Source of the DNA: Desulfonema limicola
GTDB taxonomy: Bacteria; Desulfobacterota; Desulfobacteria; Desulfobacterales; Desulfosalsimonadaceae
Length of the DNA: 13,179 nt
Assembly (NCBI GenBank): GCA_020722245.1
Contig: DYLE01000048.1
Span: 1 to 13,179 of the forward strand
Reading direction: 5' to 3'
A program made the translations under genes and the position numbers. Shown here piece by piece: positions 1 through 5,938 of this stretch (its first letter is position 1; every line of letters starts with the position of its first letter). Below the pieces are notes generated by a model that saw only the letters and a list, made by a program, of their open reading frames with translations, was not told the DNA's origin and made no database searches.

Positions 1-18
1 TCCTTAAAACAAGGGGGC

Positions 19-42
19 GCCGCTCCCCTGCCGCGGAGCGGC
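19..42. repeat. GC-rich inverted repeat beside the attC-like site
   Basis: GCCGCTCC (19-26) and GGAGCGGC (35-42) form a perfect 8-bp stem with an 8-nt loop. The right arm overlaps CGCGGAGC (32-39), which is also complementary to GCTCCGCG (80-87) inside the attC-like site, so two folds compete. It could be a cassette terminator, or an outer part of a larger recombination site. Confidence 0.45.
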
Positions 43-45
43 TTA

Positions 46-93
46 CTTGAACCAGTCGCTCAACCCGACAAGCGGATTAGCTCCGCGTTATGC
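46..93 (+). other. Integron attC-like recombination site
   Basis: The segment has the parts of an attC site in the right order. A weak R'' ends in AAC (46-52), followed by a 5-nt unpaired spacer (53-57). L'' is GCTCAACCCG (58-67), the loop ACAAG (68-72) and L' CGGATTAGC (73-81). A second 5-nt spacer (82-86) precedes R' GTTATGC (87-93). L'' and L' pair in 8 of 9 positions if one C (position 61) is left out of the helix, the same place as the extrahelical base in classical attC sites such as that of aadA cassettes. The 5-nt spacers do not pair, like the unpaired central spacer of attC. IntI would be expected to cut between G87 and T88. This orientation puts the cassette served by the site to the left of the window. 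Weak points are the poor R'' and the very short loop. No integrase or second site is visible, so this may be an array end or a stray site. Confidence 0.6.
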
Positions 94-547
94 TTATGCA
101 AGATATGGCGCTTTTGATTTTTTTATCGCGCCTCAATTTGGATTCAAATATGGGCAAACTGAATCACTGAAACCCGCACCAAAAAAATCAAGCATACCTT
201 TCCAGTCCTTCAGTCAACGAATCGGAGCCATCTATCTATCATTGTTGATAGTAGCTGATCTTTGAAAAAGTCTGAATTGTCTATTACATTCCACGCTTTT
301 CAACTTTTGGAGATAACCACAATATAGCCATTGCCCAAAAAATCGAATAGGATCGTCACCAGGATAGCTTGCTATCCCTCTTTAACCATCAAAATTTATG
401 AAATGTCCAAACAGCAGAATAAATGTGGATGGGTTATGCAATTTATGTCGGAAGTGTTCGGGAGATGTGAATATGTAAGGACCAACAAAGTCAAGCCGTT
501 AAAAAATATGAAAATCAGGCGGGGGGTGGATAAGACCGTGTTGAAAT
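94..547. other. AT-rich stretch without a convincing gene
   Basis: About 450 bp between the attC-like site and the merR stop hold no ORF with a good start, ribosome binding site or recognisable protein. The base composition is visibly AT-richer than the operon to the right. TTATGC of the attC-like R' is directly duplicated (88-93 and 94-99). Two small palindromes are present: CTATCA/TGATAG (236-241 and 246-251) and GGATAGC/GCTATCC (362-377). No tRNA could be found, although in Pseudomonas-type genomes a tRNA-Pro follows merR here. Confidence 0.5.
362..377. repeat. Perfect palindrome, possible weak terminator or operator
   Basis: GGATAGC-TT-GCTATCC is a 7-bp perfect inverted repeat with a 2-nt centre. 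It lies about 170 bp downstream of the merR stop in the direction of transcription. No T-run follows it directly on the minus strand, so it is a poor intrinsic terminator. No better terminator is visible after merR. Confidence 0.25.
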
Positions 548-895
548 TCAGTCCAGCATATCCCTGAGCCGCCGTAACTCTGACCGGATGTCATGAAGGT
601 CGGGAAAGGCAGGGGGCGCTTTTTCCTGTTTATTTATCTCCTTGAGATACTTCCTGGCCCCTTCGATGGTGAATTTCCTGTCATATAAGAGATGTTTGAT
701 CATCAGGACAGTCTCGACATCGGATTTTCGATAAAGCCGCTGCCCGGATTCCGTGCGTTTGGGGGAGAGGATTTTAAACTCGGATTCCCAGAACCGGATC
801 ACGTAGGCAGCCAGACCGGTGATCGCGGTCACTTCCCCGATCTTGAAATACAGCTTGTCAGGAATGTCCATCCCTGAGGGCGTGTCGTTTTGCAT
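548..895 (-). CDS. MerR-family transcriptional regulator, short, at the end of the infC-pheT operon
   Basis: This 115-residue protein has an N-terminal MerR winged helix-turn-helix: KIGEVTAITGL as the first helix-turn-helix (about residues 18-28), an RFWESEF segment (34-40) and the wing with QRLYRKSDVETVL (52-64). A basic linker and a short heptad-like helix, DLHDIRSELRRLRDML, at the C-terminus probably make the dimer. There is no effector-binding domain and there are no metal-binding cysteines, so the inducer, if any, is unknown. It starts 23 bp after the pheT stop and is probably cotranscribed. This matches the widely conserved small MerR protein that follows pheT-ihfA in many Proteobacteria, but ihfA itself is missing here. 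Neither Met1 nor Met9 has a strong ribosome binding site; Met1 is kept because the region before the helix-turn-helix has family-like length. The targets are not known from the sequence. Confidence 0.85.
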   Translation of the reverse strand: MQNDTPSGMDIPDKLYFKIGEVTAITGLAAYVIRFWESEFKILSPKRTESGQRLYRKSDVETVLMIKHLLYDRKFTIEGARKYLKEINKQEKAPPAFPDLHDIRSELRRLRDMLD

Positions 896-918
896 CGGAA
901 GCTGTGTTTTTAAGGGGT

Positions 919-3333
919 TCAGCCCGGAAGGGCGGCATCAAACGCCTGGATCAGACGGTCTGTAATCGTTTGATGGATGTCGTTGACCCGTTTATCCGAA
1001 AGGGTTTCCGTCAAGGACCGGTACACAATGCGAAACGAAATACTTTTTTTGCCCTTTGGTATCGGATCCCCGCGGTACACATCAAAAACACAAATGTCTT
1101 CCATTAAGGTTTCTTGAAAAGATTTTGTTTTTTCTAAAATATCCCCCGCCTGGACCTGATTGTCAACAATTAAGGTGGTATCCCGCTCCACCGACGGAAA
1201 CCTTGGTATCGGGCGGTAGATGGGGGTTTTCGGCAGATGCTCAATCAGCCGAAAAATGTCCAGCTCAAACACAAAGGCTGTTTGTTTCAGGTCGTATTCC
1301 TTCAACACCGTCGGCCTCACCTCGCCGATCCGGCCGATGCAGGTGTCGCCGATGCGTATATGGGCTTCATGCCCGGGCCTTGTATAGCCCGCAGATGGAT
1401 TCGGTATGGGGGTGAAGGTGAACCTCTCAACATCGAGCAGGTCAAACAGCCCTTCAACCACCCCTTTCAGATCAAAAAAGTCGCAGGGCTCGGGCTTGTG
1501 ATGCCATGTCTGGTTCCAACGGCTGCCGGTCCAGAGTCCTGCAAGCATCTCAATTTCATCGGGGAGCTGATCCTGGCCGTTGCTGATAAAAACCTTCCCC
1601 AGCTCGAAAATCTTCAAATTTTTGACCTGCATGGACAGGTTTCGGCGCATGGTTTCCAACAAACCCGGAACCAGGGATGTCCGCATGACCGCCTGATCCT
1701 CGGTAAGAGGGTTTAAGACCTCAAGCATCCGCCGTTTTTCATCATCTGCGCTGAGATTGAGCCGATCGCAGGAGGCCTTGCTGATAAAGCTGTAGGTGAT
1801 GCATTCTATAAACCCGAATCCGTTCATCAGGTCCCTGATTTTTTCCTTAACCTGAAAGGTTTCCTGGGGAATCCCGGGAATCGGGGCAAGCCGCGGAAAG
1901 GTGGTCCGAATATGGTTGTAGCCCCAGAGCCGGGCCGCCTCCTCCATAAGATCCTCGGGCCGGTTTACATCCACCCGGAATGAGGGCGGAACCACCATCA
2001 GGGTGTCGGGGCCGTCGGCCTTCACCTCAAACCCCACGGAGCAAAGATACCCCTCGATTTTTGAACGGCTCAGCCGGGTGCCGAGATGCCGGTTTGTTTT
2101 TTTTACGCTTAAACGAATGGTTGGGGGAGCTGTGGGTGAGGGATACGCATCAATCACGCCGTCCACCAGACGGCCCCCGCTGACCTCGGCCATGAGCTGA
2201 GCGGCCCGGTTCAATGCGATGACGGTCCCCATCGGATCGACCCCACGTTCGAACCGGTACGACGCATCCGTGCTCAACCCCAGATGTTTGGAGGTCTTTC
2301 GAATGGATATCGGGTTGAAGTAGGCGCTTTCAATCAGAACACGGGTTGTTTTTTCTTCGATCTCCGAGTTTTCGCCGCCCATAACCCCGGCAATGGCCAC
2401 AGGCTTTTCGCCGTCGCAGATCATCAGGGTCTCATCGGTCAGAATCCGTTCCTTTCCATCCAGGGTGGTGAAACGATCCCCCGAAGCAGCGGTCTTGACC
2501 ACGATCCGGTTTTCATAAAGCCGGTCAAAATCAAAGGCGTGAAGCGGCTGGCCGAACTCCAGCATGACGTAGTTGGTGACGTCTACGATGTTGTTGATGG
2601 GCTTTAAGTCCACCGAGCGGAGCCTGTCCTGAAGCCAGGCCGGGGAGGGCGCCACACGAACATCGGTGAGCAGCCGGGCCGCGTATCGCGGGCAGAGCTC
2701 CGGCGCCTCGATGGTCACGGAGGTGAGATCCGAGATGCGGCCCGATCCCTGGGGAAGGGTGATCTTCGGCAGGTTAAGCGGCTGATTCAGCAGGGCCGCC
2801 ACCTCCCGGGCCACGCCGATATGGCTTAAGCAGTCCGGCCGGTTGGGCGTCAAACCGATTTCAAACGCAATATCCGAAAGGGGTAAGGCCTCAGCCAGAG
2901 GGCTGCCTTCGGTCAAATCCGACGCCAGGACCAGAATCCCGGAACCATCCGCTCCCAAACCCAGCTCCAGTTCGCTGCAGAGCATCCCCTCGGAGGCTTC
3001 CCCTCGAATCCGGGTTTTTTCAATCAAAAGCCCGGAAGGCATGAGGGCGCCCGGCAGGGCGCAGGGGACTTTCATCCCTTTTTGAACATTGGGCGCTCCG
3101 CAGACGACCGAAACGGTTTTTCGGCCGACATCAACCTTGCAGAGCCTCAGGTTATCCGCATTTGGATGCGGCCGAATGTCTAAAATTTTTCCAACCACTA
3201 CATTGCTGAGATGGGCGTATCTGTCGATGACCGCTTCAACCTCCAGCCCGGCCATGGTCAGCCGGTCGGCCAGCTTCGAAAGGGGGATATCAATCGACAC
3301 GTACTGTTTTAACCAGTTGATGCTGATTTTCAT
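919..3333 (-). CDS. pheT: Phenylalanine--tRNA ligase beta subunit
   Basis: The beta subunit of the cytoplasmic alpha2-beta2 phenylalanyl-tRNA synthetase, which charges tRNA-Phe. The 804-residue length is normal for bacterial PheT. An EMAP/TRBD-type tRNA-binding domain lies at about 40-150 (VVVGKILDIRPHPNADNLRL, then VCGAPNVQKGMKVP). The signature GLTPNRPDCLSHIGVAREVA is near 160-178. The B3/B4 editing region is at about 210-390 (NNIVDVTNYVMLEFGQPLHAFD, AIAGVMGG). A B5 domain follows at about 403-475 (DLMEEAARLWGYNHI). The ferredoxin-fold anticodon-binding domain forms the last ~100 residues, starting near RFPSVERDTTLIV. The ATG is separated by one base from the pheS stop, so translation is probably coupled. 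No damage or fusion is seen. Confidence 0.98.
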   Translation of the reverse strand: MKISINWLKQYVSIDIPLSKLADRLTMAGLEVEAVIDRYAHLSNVVVGKILDIRPHPNADNLRLCKVDVGRKTVSVVCGAPNVQKGMKVPCALPGALMPSGLLIEKTRIRGEASEGMLCSELELGLGADGSGILVLASDLTEGSPLAEALPLSDIAFEIGLTPNRPDCLSHIGVAREVAALLNQPLNLPKITLPQGSGRISDLTSVTIEAPELCPRYAARLLTDVRVAPSPAWLQDRLRSVDLKPINNIVDVTNYVMLEFGQPLHAFDFDRLYENRIVVKTAASGDRFTTLDGKERILTDETLMICDGEKPVAIAGVMGGENSEIEEKTTRVLIESAYFNPISIRKTSKHLGLSTDASYRFERGVDPMGTVIALNRAAQLMAEVSGGRLVDGVIDAYPSPTAPPTIRLSVKKTNRHLGTRLSRSKIEGYLCSVGFEVKADGPDTLMVVPPSFRVDVNRPEDLMEEAARLWGYNHIRTTFPRLAPIPGIPQETFQVKEKIRDLMNGFGFIECITYSFISKASCDRLNLSADDEKRRMLEVLNPLTEDQAVMRTSLVPGLLETMRRNLSMQVKNLKIFELGKVFISNGQDQLPDEIEMLAGLWTGSRWNQTWHHKPEPCDFFDLKGVVEGLFDLLDVERFTFTPIPNPSAGYTRPGHEAHIRIGDTCIGRIGEVRPTVLKEYDLKQTAFVFELDIFRLIEHLPKTPIYRPIPRFPSVERDTTLIVDNQVQAGDILEKTKSFQETLMEDICVFDVYRGDPIPKGKKSISFRIVYRSLTETLSDKRVNDIHQTITDRLIQAFDAALPG

Positions 3334-3334
3334 T

Positions 3335-4381
3335 TTAAAACTGCCTCAGGAACCTGGCGTCGTTTTCATAAAACAGCCGAATATCGTTGATGCCGTACTT
3401 GAGCATGGCCAGCCGCTCCACCCCCATCCCAAAGGCAAAGCCGCCATACCGGGTGGTGTCATATCCCAGGTTTTCAAAAACAGCCGGATGCACCATGCCG
3501 CATCCCAGCACCTCCAGCCAGCCGGTCCCGGAGCAGACCTTGCATCCCTTGCCTCGGCACATCACGCACAGGATATCGACCTCGGCGCTGGGTTCGGTGA
3601 AGGGGAAAAAGCTGGGACGGAACCTGAGGCTGAGGTGTTCATCAAAAAGCTGATGGACCAGGGCGGTCAACACCCCTTTGAGGTCCCCGAAGCTGATATG
3701 CTCGTCCACCAGGAGGCCCTCAACCTGATGAAACATGGGGGTGTGGGTCAGGTCCGAATCGCAGCGGTAGACCTTTCCGGGCGCCACCACCCTGACCGGA
3801 GGCGCATAGCGCTCCATGATACGGACCTGGATCGGGGAGGTATGGGTTCGAAGGACGATGTTTTCCGAAATATAGAAGGTATCCTGCATATCCCTGGCAG
3901 GATGGTTCTTGGGAATGTTTAAGGCCTCAAAGTTGTAATAATCGGCCTCCACCTCCGGCCCCTCGGCGATGTCAAACCCCATTTTTACAAAGATATCGCA
4001 GATGCGGCGGGTGATATGGGTGATGGGATGCAGGCTTCCCGCAGGCGCGGGACGGCCCGGCAGGGTGACATCGATGGCGTCAGCCCCGGCTTTTTCCTCC
4101 GCCTTTGAAGAAAGCCGGCAAGCAGCGGCTTTTAATCCTTCTTCGATGGCTTTTTTGGCCTGGTTGCCTTTTCGGCCCGCTTCACGCCGGTCCTCAGGAG
4201 GAAGGCTGGAGACGTTGCGCAGGTACATCGTCACCACCCCCTTTCTCCCTAAATACTTGACGGAAAGGGTGTTGACCTGCTCCATCTCCTTGGCATCGGC
4301 AATCGCCGAAAGGGCTTCCTCCTGAATCTGTTCGATCGTCTGATCCAATTCCGATGATCCCGCAACAACCCGTTGAATCAT
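3335..4381 (-). CDS. pheS: Phenylalanine--tRNA ligase alpha subunit
   Basis: The catalytic class II aminoacyl-tRNA synthetase subunit, which activates phenylalanine and transfers it to tRNA-Phe as a partner of PheT. At 348 residues it is of normal length. The N-terminal coiled-coil arm that contacts tRNA is at about 1-95. The core shows HPITHITRRICDIF, the motif 2 region with VYRCDSDLTHTPMFHQVEG, and motif 3 with GGFAFGMGVERLAMLKYGI before the terminal FYENDARFLRQF. A CVMCRGKGCKVC cysteine cluster sits in the catalytic domain before GTGWLEVLGCGMVHP, a variant common in Gram-positive and deltaproteobacterial PheS but absent from the E. coli type. The ATG overlaps the rplT stop as ATGA with no strong ribosome binding site, suggesting translational coupling. 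An internal TTG (LDQTIEQ) is a less likely alternative start. Confidence 0.97.
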   Translation of the reverse strand: MIQRVVAGSSELDQTIEQIQEEALSAIADAKEMEQVNTLSVKYLGRKGVVTMYLRNVSSLPPEDRREAGRKGNQAKKAIEEGLKAAACRLSSKAEEKAGADAIDVTLPGRPAPAGSLHPITHITRRICDIFVKMGFDIAEGPEVEADYYNFEALNIPKNHPARDMQDTFYISENIVLRTHTSPIQVRIMERYAPPVRVVAPGKVYRCDSDLTHTPMFHQVEGLLVDEHISFGDLKGVLTALVHQLFDEHLSLRFRPSFFPFTEPSAEVDILCVMCRGKGCKVCSGTGWLEVLGCGMVHPAVFENLGYDTTRYGGFAFGMGVERLAMLKYGINDIRLFYENDARFLRQF

Positions 4382-4725
4382 CCGCTGGCCGCCATTTTAG
4401 CCAGCCGGGAAAAGGCATTCGGATCTGATACCGCGAGTTCGGCAAGCACCTTTCGGTCCAGGTCGACATTGATCGTTTTTAAGCCGTGCATGAACCGGCT
4501 GTAGGTCAGGTCGTTCATTCGGGCGCCGGCATTGATCCTCGCGATCCATAAGGCCCTGAAATCCCTTTTGCGGGCCCTTCGATCCCTGTAGGCAAACATC
4601 AGCGCCCGGTCCACGGTATCCGCCGCAGTGCGGAACAGCTTGCTGTGGCCGCCCCTGAACCCCTTGGCCAGCTTTAAAACCTTTTTTCTTCTCCTTCTTG
4701 CCTTGAATCCTCTTTTGATTCGCAT
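4378..4725 (-). CDS. rplT: 50S ribosomal protein L20
   Basis: L20 is an early-assembly 23S rRNA-binding protein, and in E. coli and B. subtilis it also represses its own operon. The 115-residue length is typical. The strongly basic N-terminal extension (KRGFKARRRRKKVLKLAKGFRG) is followed by the conserved RTAADTVDRALMFAYRDRRARKRDFRALWIARINA block and a C-terminal RNA-binding globular part. A strong ribosome binding site (AAGGAGT) lies 6 nt before the ATG. It follows rpmI by 26 bp and overlaps pheS by 4 nt. Its start MRIKRG differs slightly from the common MPRVKRG form. Confidence 0.98.
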   Translation of the reverse strand: MRIKRGFKARRRRKKVLKLAKGFRGGHSKLFRTAADTVDRALMFAYRDRRARKRDFRALWIARINAGARMNDLTYSRFMHGLKTINVDLDRKVLAELAVSDPNAFSRLAKMAASG

Positions 4726-4751
4726 GGATGTACTCCTTGATATCTGAATCC

Positions 4752-4949
4752 TTACCCGTTGGGTAAGAGCAGTCTGACTTCCCTCATGTTGGTTTGATCA
4801 ATGATTTGAGGCTTTCTCAGCGATCTTTTCCGCTTGCGGGTTTTTTTCGTCAGGATATGACTGGCATGGGATTTTGAAAATTTGTATTTTCCTGTCCCTG
4901 TTTTATGAAAACGCTTTGCCGCGGATCGGTTTGTTTTTATTTTAGGCAT
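4752..4949 (-). CDS. rpmI: 50S ribosomal protein L35
   Basis: A small, very basic large-subunit protein of 65 residues, the usual length. The sequence PKIKTNRSAAKRFHKTGTGK and the later HILTKKTRKRKRSLRK stretch are characteristic of L35. AAAGGAG lies just upstream of the ATG as a strong ribosome binding site. It is the first gene after the structured infC-rpmI gap and is therefore the likely point at which L20 feedback would act, as in E. coli, where the operator lies upstream of rpmI. Confidence 0.98.
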   Translation of the reverse strand: MPKIKTNRSAAKRFHKTGTGKYKFSKSHASHILTKKTRKRKRSLRKPQIIDQTNMREVRLLLPNG

Positions 4950-5181
4950 TATTCAACTCCTTTAATCATAAACCGTATTTTAGTGCATGCCGACGGGGCA
5001 TATAAAAAAATAGATGGCGCGGGCTTACACGGTCCGCGCCATGCAGCATGATTTTTTTTATTTTCCGCCTTCCGACGGATCGGCAACGGGGATCAACCCC
5101 GAATGGACCGCGCCCTTACACGAGAACAGGGGGCTTACCGTGTCGCTGCTGCCATCAATGAAACAAAAGGGGGGAAACAGC
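4950..5181 (-). promoter_or_regulatory. Structured infC-rpmI leader, candidate L20 autoregulatory element
   Basis: This 232-nt gap is unusually long for the operon and rich in complementary segments. Read on the minus strand, GUAAG occurs three times (opposite + positions 5134-5138, 5115-5119 and 5024-5028). The 8-mer CGUGUAAG occurs twice (opposite 5115-5122 and 5024-5031). ACACG (opposite 5139-5143) can pair with either copy. GGCGCGGUCC (opposite 5105-5114) and GGCGCGGACC (opposite 5031-5040) can both pair with CCGCGCC (opposite 5016-5022), which is the right arm of the terminator-like hairpin. GCGCGGUCC can also pair with GGACCGUGU over 9 positions with two G-U pairs. A separate small stem CGGGG-AUCAA-CCCCG is at 5087-5101. 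These look like alternative folds. Control by L20 is inferred from known L20 feedback on this operon in other bacteria. Confidence 0.5.
5001..5042 (-). terminator. Terminator-like hairpin upstream of rpmI (possible attenuator)
   Basis: On the minus strand a perfect 9-bp GC-rich stem (AUGGCGCGG / CCGCGCCAU, opposite 5034-5042 and 5014-5022, 11-nt loop) is followed after three bases by seven U residues (opposite 5004-5010). Its place inside the operon, 55 nt before the rpmI ATG, suggests conditional rather than full termination. On the + strand the same stem is followed by T8 at 5052-5059, but nothing known is transcribed that way. Confidence 0.55.
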
Positions 5182-5706
5182 CTACCGGGGCGCCAGCACC
5201 ATGTTCATGGTCCGGCCCTCCATTTTGGACTGCTGTTCCACCACCGCGAACTCTTTTGTATGCTCTATAATCTGCTCAAGCACGGCATGACCCATGCCCG
5301 TCAGGGTAATTTCCCTGCCTCGAAAAACCACCGTGACCTTGACCTTGTTCTTTTTTTCAATAAACTTTCGAATATGCCCGAGCTTGATTTCCAGGTCATG
5401 TTTGTCGGTTTTGGGGCGGACCTTTATCTCCTTGACCTGAAAGGTCGCCTGTTTTTTCTTGGCTTCCTGCTGCTTTTTGGTCTGCTGGTATTTGAAACGG
5501 CCATAGTTCATAATCTTGCACACCGGGGGCGTGGCTGTGGGGGAAATTTCCACCAGATCAAGCCCGAATTCCTCGGCGGATGCCAGGGCCGCCTGTATGG
5601 GCACGATCCCCAGCTGATTTCCTTCAGGACCGATCAACCGAACCTCCCTGGCCTTGATATCCCGGTTCATTCGGATCGTATGGCCGTTCTGTTTCTGCTT
5701 AACTAT
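5182..5706 (-). CDS. infC: Translation initiation factor IF-3, probable AUA start
   Basis: IF-3 binds the 30S subunit, checks the start codon and initiator tRNA and prevents premature 70S formation. Its sequence shows MNRDIKAREVRLIGPEGNQLG and LVEISPTATPPVCKIMNYGRFKYQ in the N-terminal domain, a lysine-rich linker (about residues 75-90), and a C-terminal domain with VKEIKVRPKTDKHDLEIKL and FRGREI. The first ATG in frame (5670) would give 162 residues and cut into the conserved R-N-x-x-I start region. There is no ribosome binding site in front of that ATG. The frame stays open upstream as ATA-GTT-AAG-CAG-AAA, and ATA at 5706 lies 4 nt after GGAGGTGA. This gives 174 residues, close to the usual size. 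Upstream of ATA the frame has no ATG, GTG or TTG before its stop. Rare AUU, AUC or AUA starts on infC are known and allow IF-3 to repress itself. thrS is not directly upstream. Confidence 0.93.
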   Translation of the reverse strand: MVKQKQNGHTIRMNRDIKAREVRLIGPEGNQLGIVPIQAALASAEEFGLDLVEISPTATPPVCKIMNYGRFKYQQTKKQQEAKKKQATFQVKEIKVRPKTDKHDLEIKLGHIRKFIEKKNKVKVTVVFRGREITLTGMGHAVLEQIIEHTKEFAVVEQQSKMEGRTMNMVLAPR

Positions 5707-5718
5707 AGGCTCACCTCC
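5704..5718 (-). promoter_or_regulatory. infC ribosome binding site and AUA initiation codon
   Basis: GGAGGTGA (opposite 5711-5718) is an 8-nt match to the anti-Shine-Dalgarno sequence. It is followed by GCCT and then ATA (opposite 5704-5706). An in-phase ATG at 5670 lies 36 nt further in, without its own site. An out-of-frame ATG overlaps the ribosome binding site and would read only five codons before a TAG overlapping the ATA. Confidence 0.75.
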
Positions 5719-5785
5719 ATCTTTTTTTTTGTTGTTGTGATTTCCGGCTGACCCTTTGGATCTTTTTTATAATTTAAATTTAAAA

Positions 5786-5813
5786 TTTATAACATCATAT
5801 TTATAATATGCAA
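5786..5813 (-). promoter_or_regulatory. Candidate sigma70-type promoter of the infC operon
   Basis: On the minus strand TTGCAT (opposite 5808-5813) and TATAAA (opposite 5786-5791) are separated by 16 nt in a very AT-rich stretch. Transcription would start near 5779 and give a leader of about 70 nt before infC. The flanking sequence is so AT-rich that other -10 matches are possible. A promoter is expected here because the upstream epimerase gene ends at 5939 and belongs to an unrelated gene run. Confidence 0.4.
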
Positions 5814-5938
5814 GAAAAATAAGCCGCATTTATTTCCCGATGAAATCGAGGCATTCGAATCAAAATTTTTTGTTTGATATCATTCCACCGTTATCAATAC
5901 AAGGTTTATTTTATGGGGCTTTTTTCGGAACACCGGTG

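Noticed and set aside
47..265. A 72-codon + strand ORF starting inside the attC-like site
   Set aside because: It has a TTG start within the attC-like structure and the protein begins by translating that structure; there is no ribosome binding site or family resemblance.
94..547. A tRNA gene (tRNA-Pro often follows merR)
   Set aside because: No T-loop GGTTCRA-type sequence or cloverleaf-compatible arms were found on either strand.
331..567. A 78-codon + strand ORF opening with TTG and overlapping the merR end
   Set aside because: It has no ribosome binding site near the TTG, the protein resembles nothing recognisable, and it overlaps a solid gene on the other strand.
3089..3922. A 277-codon + strand ORF opposite pheT/pheS
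   Set aside because: It is the antisense frame of two highly conserved synthetase genes; long antisense ORFs are expected in GC-rich DNA.
5014..5751. A 245-codon + strand ORF opposite infC
   Set aside because: It is the mirror of the conserved infC gene and the structured leader; the opposite strand carries unmistakable IF-3 sequence.
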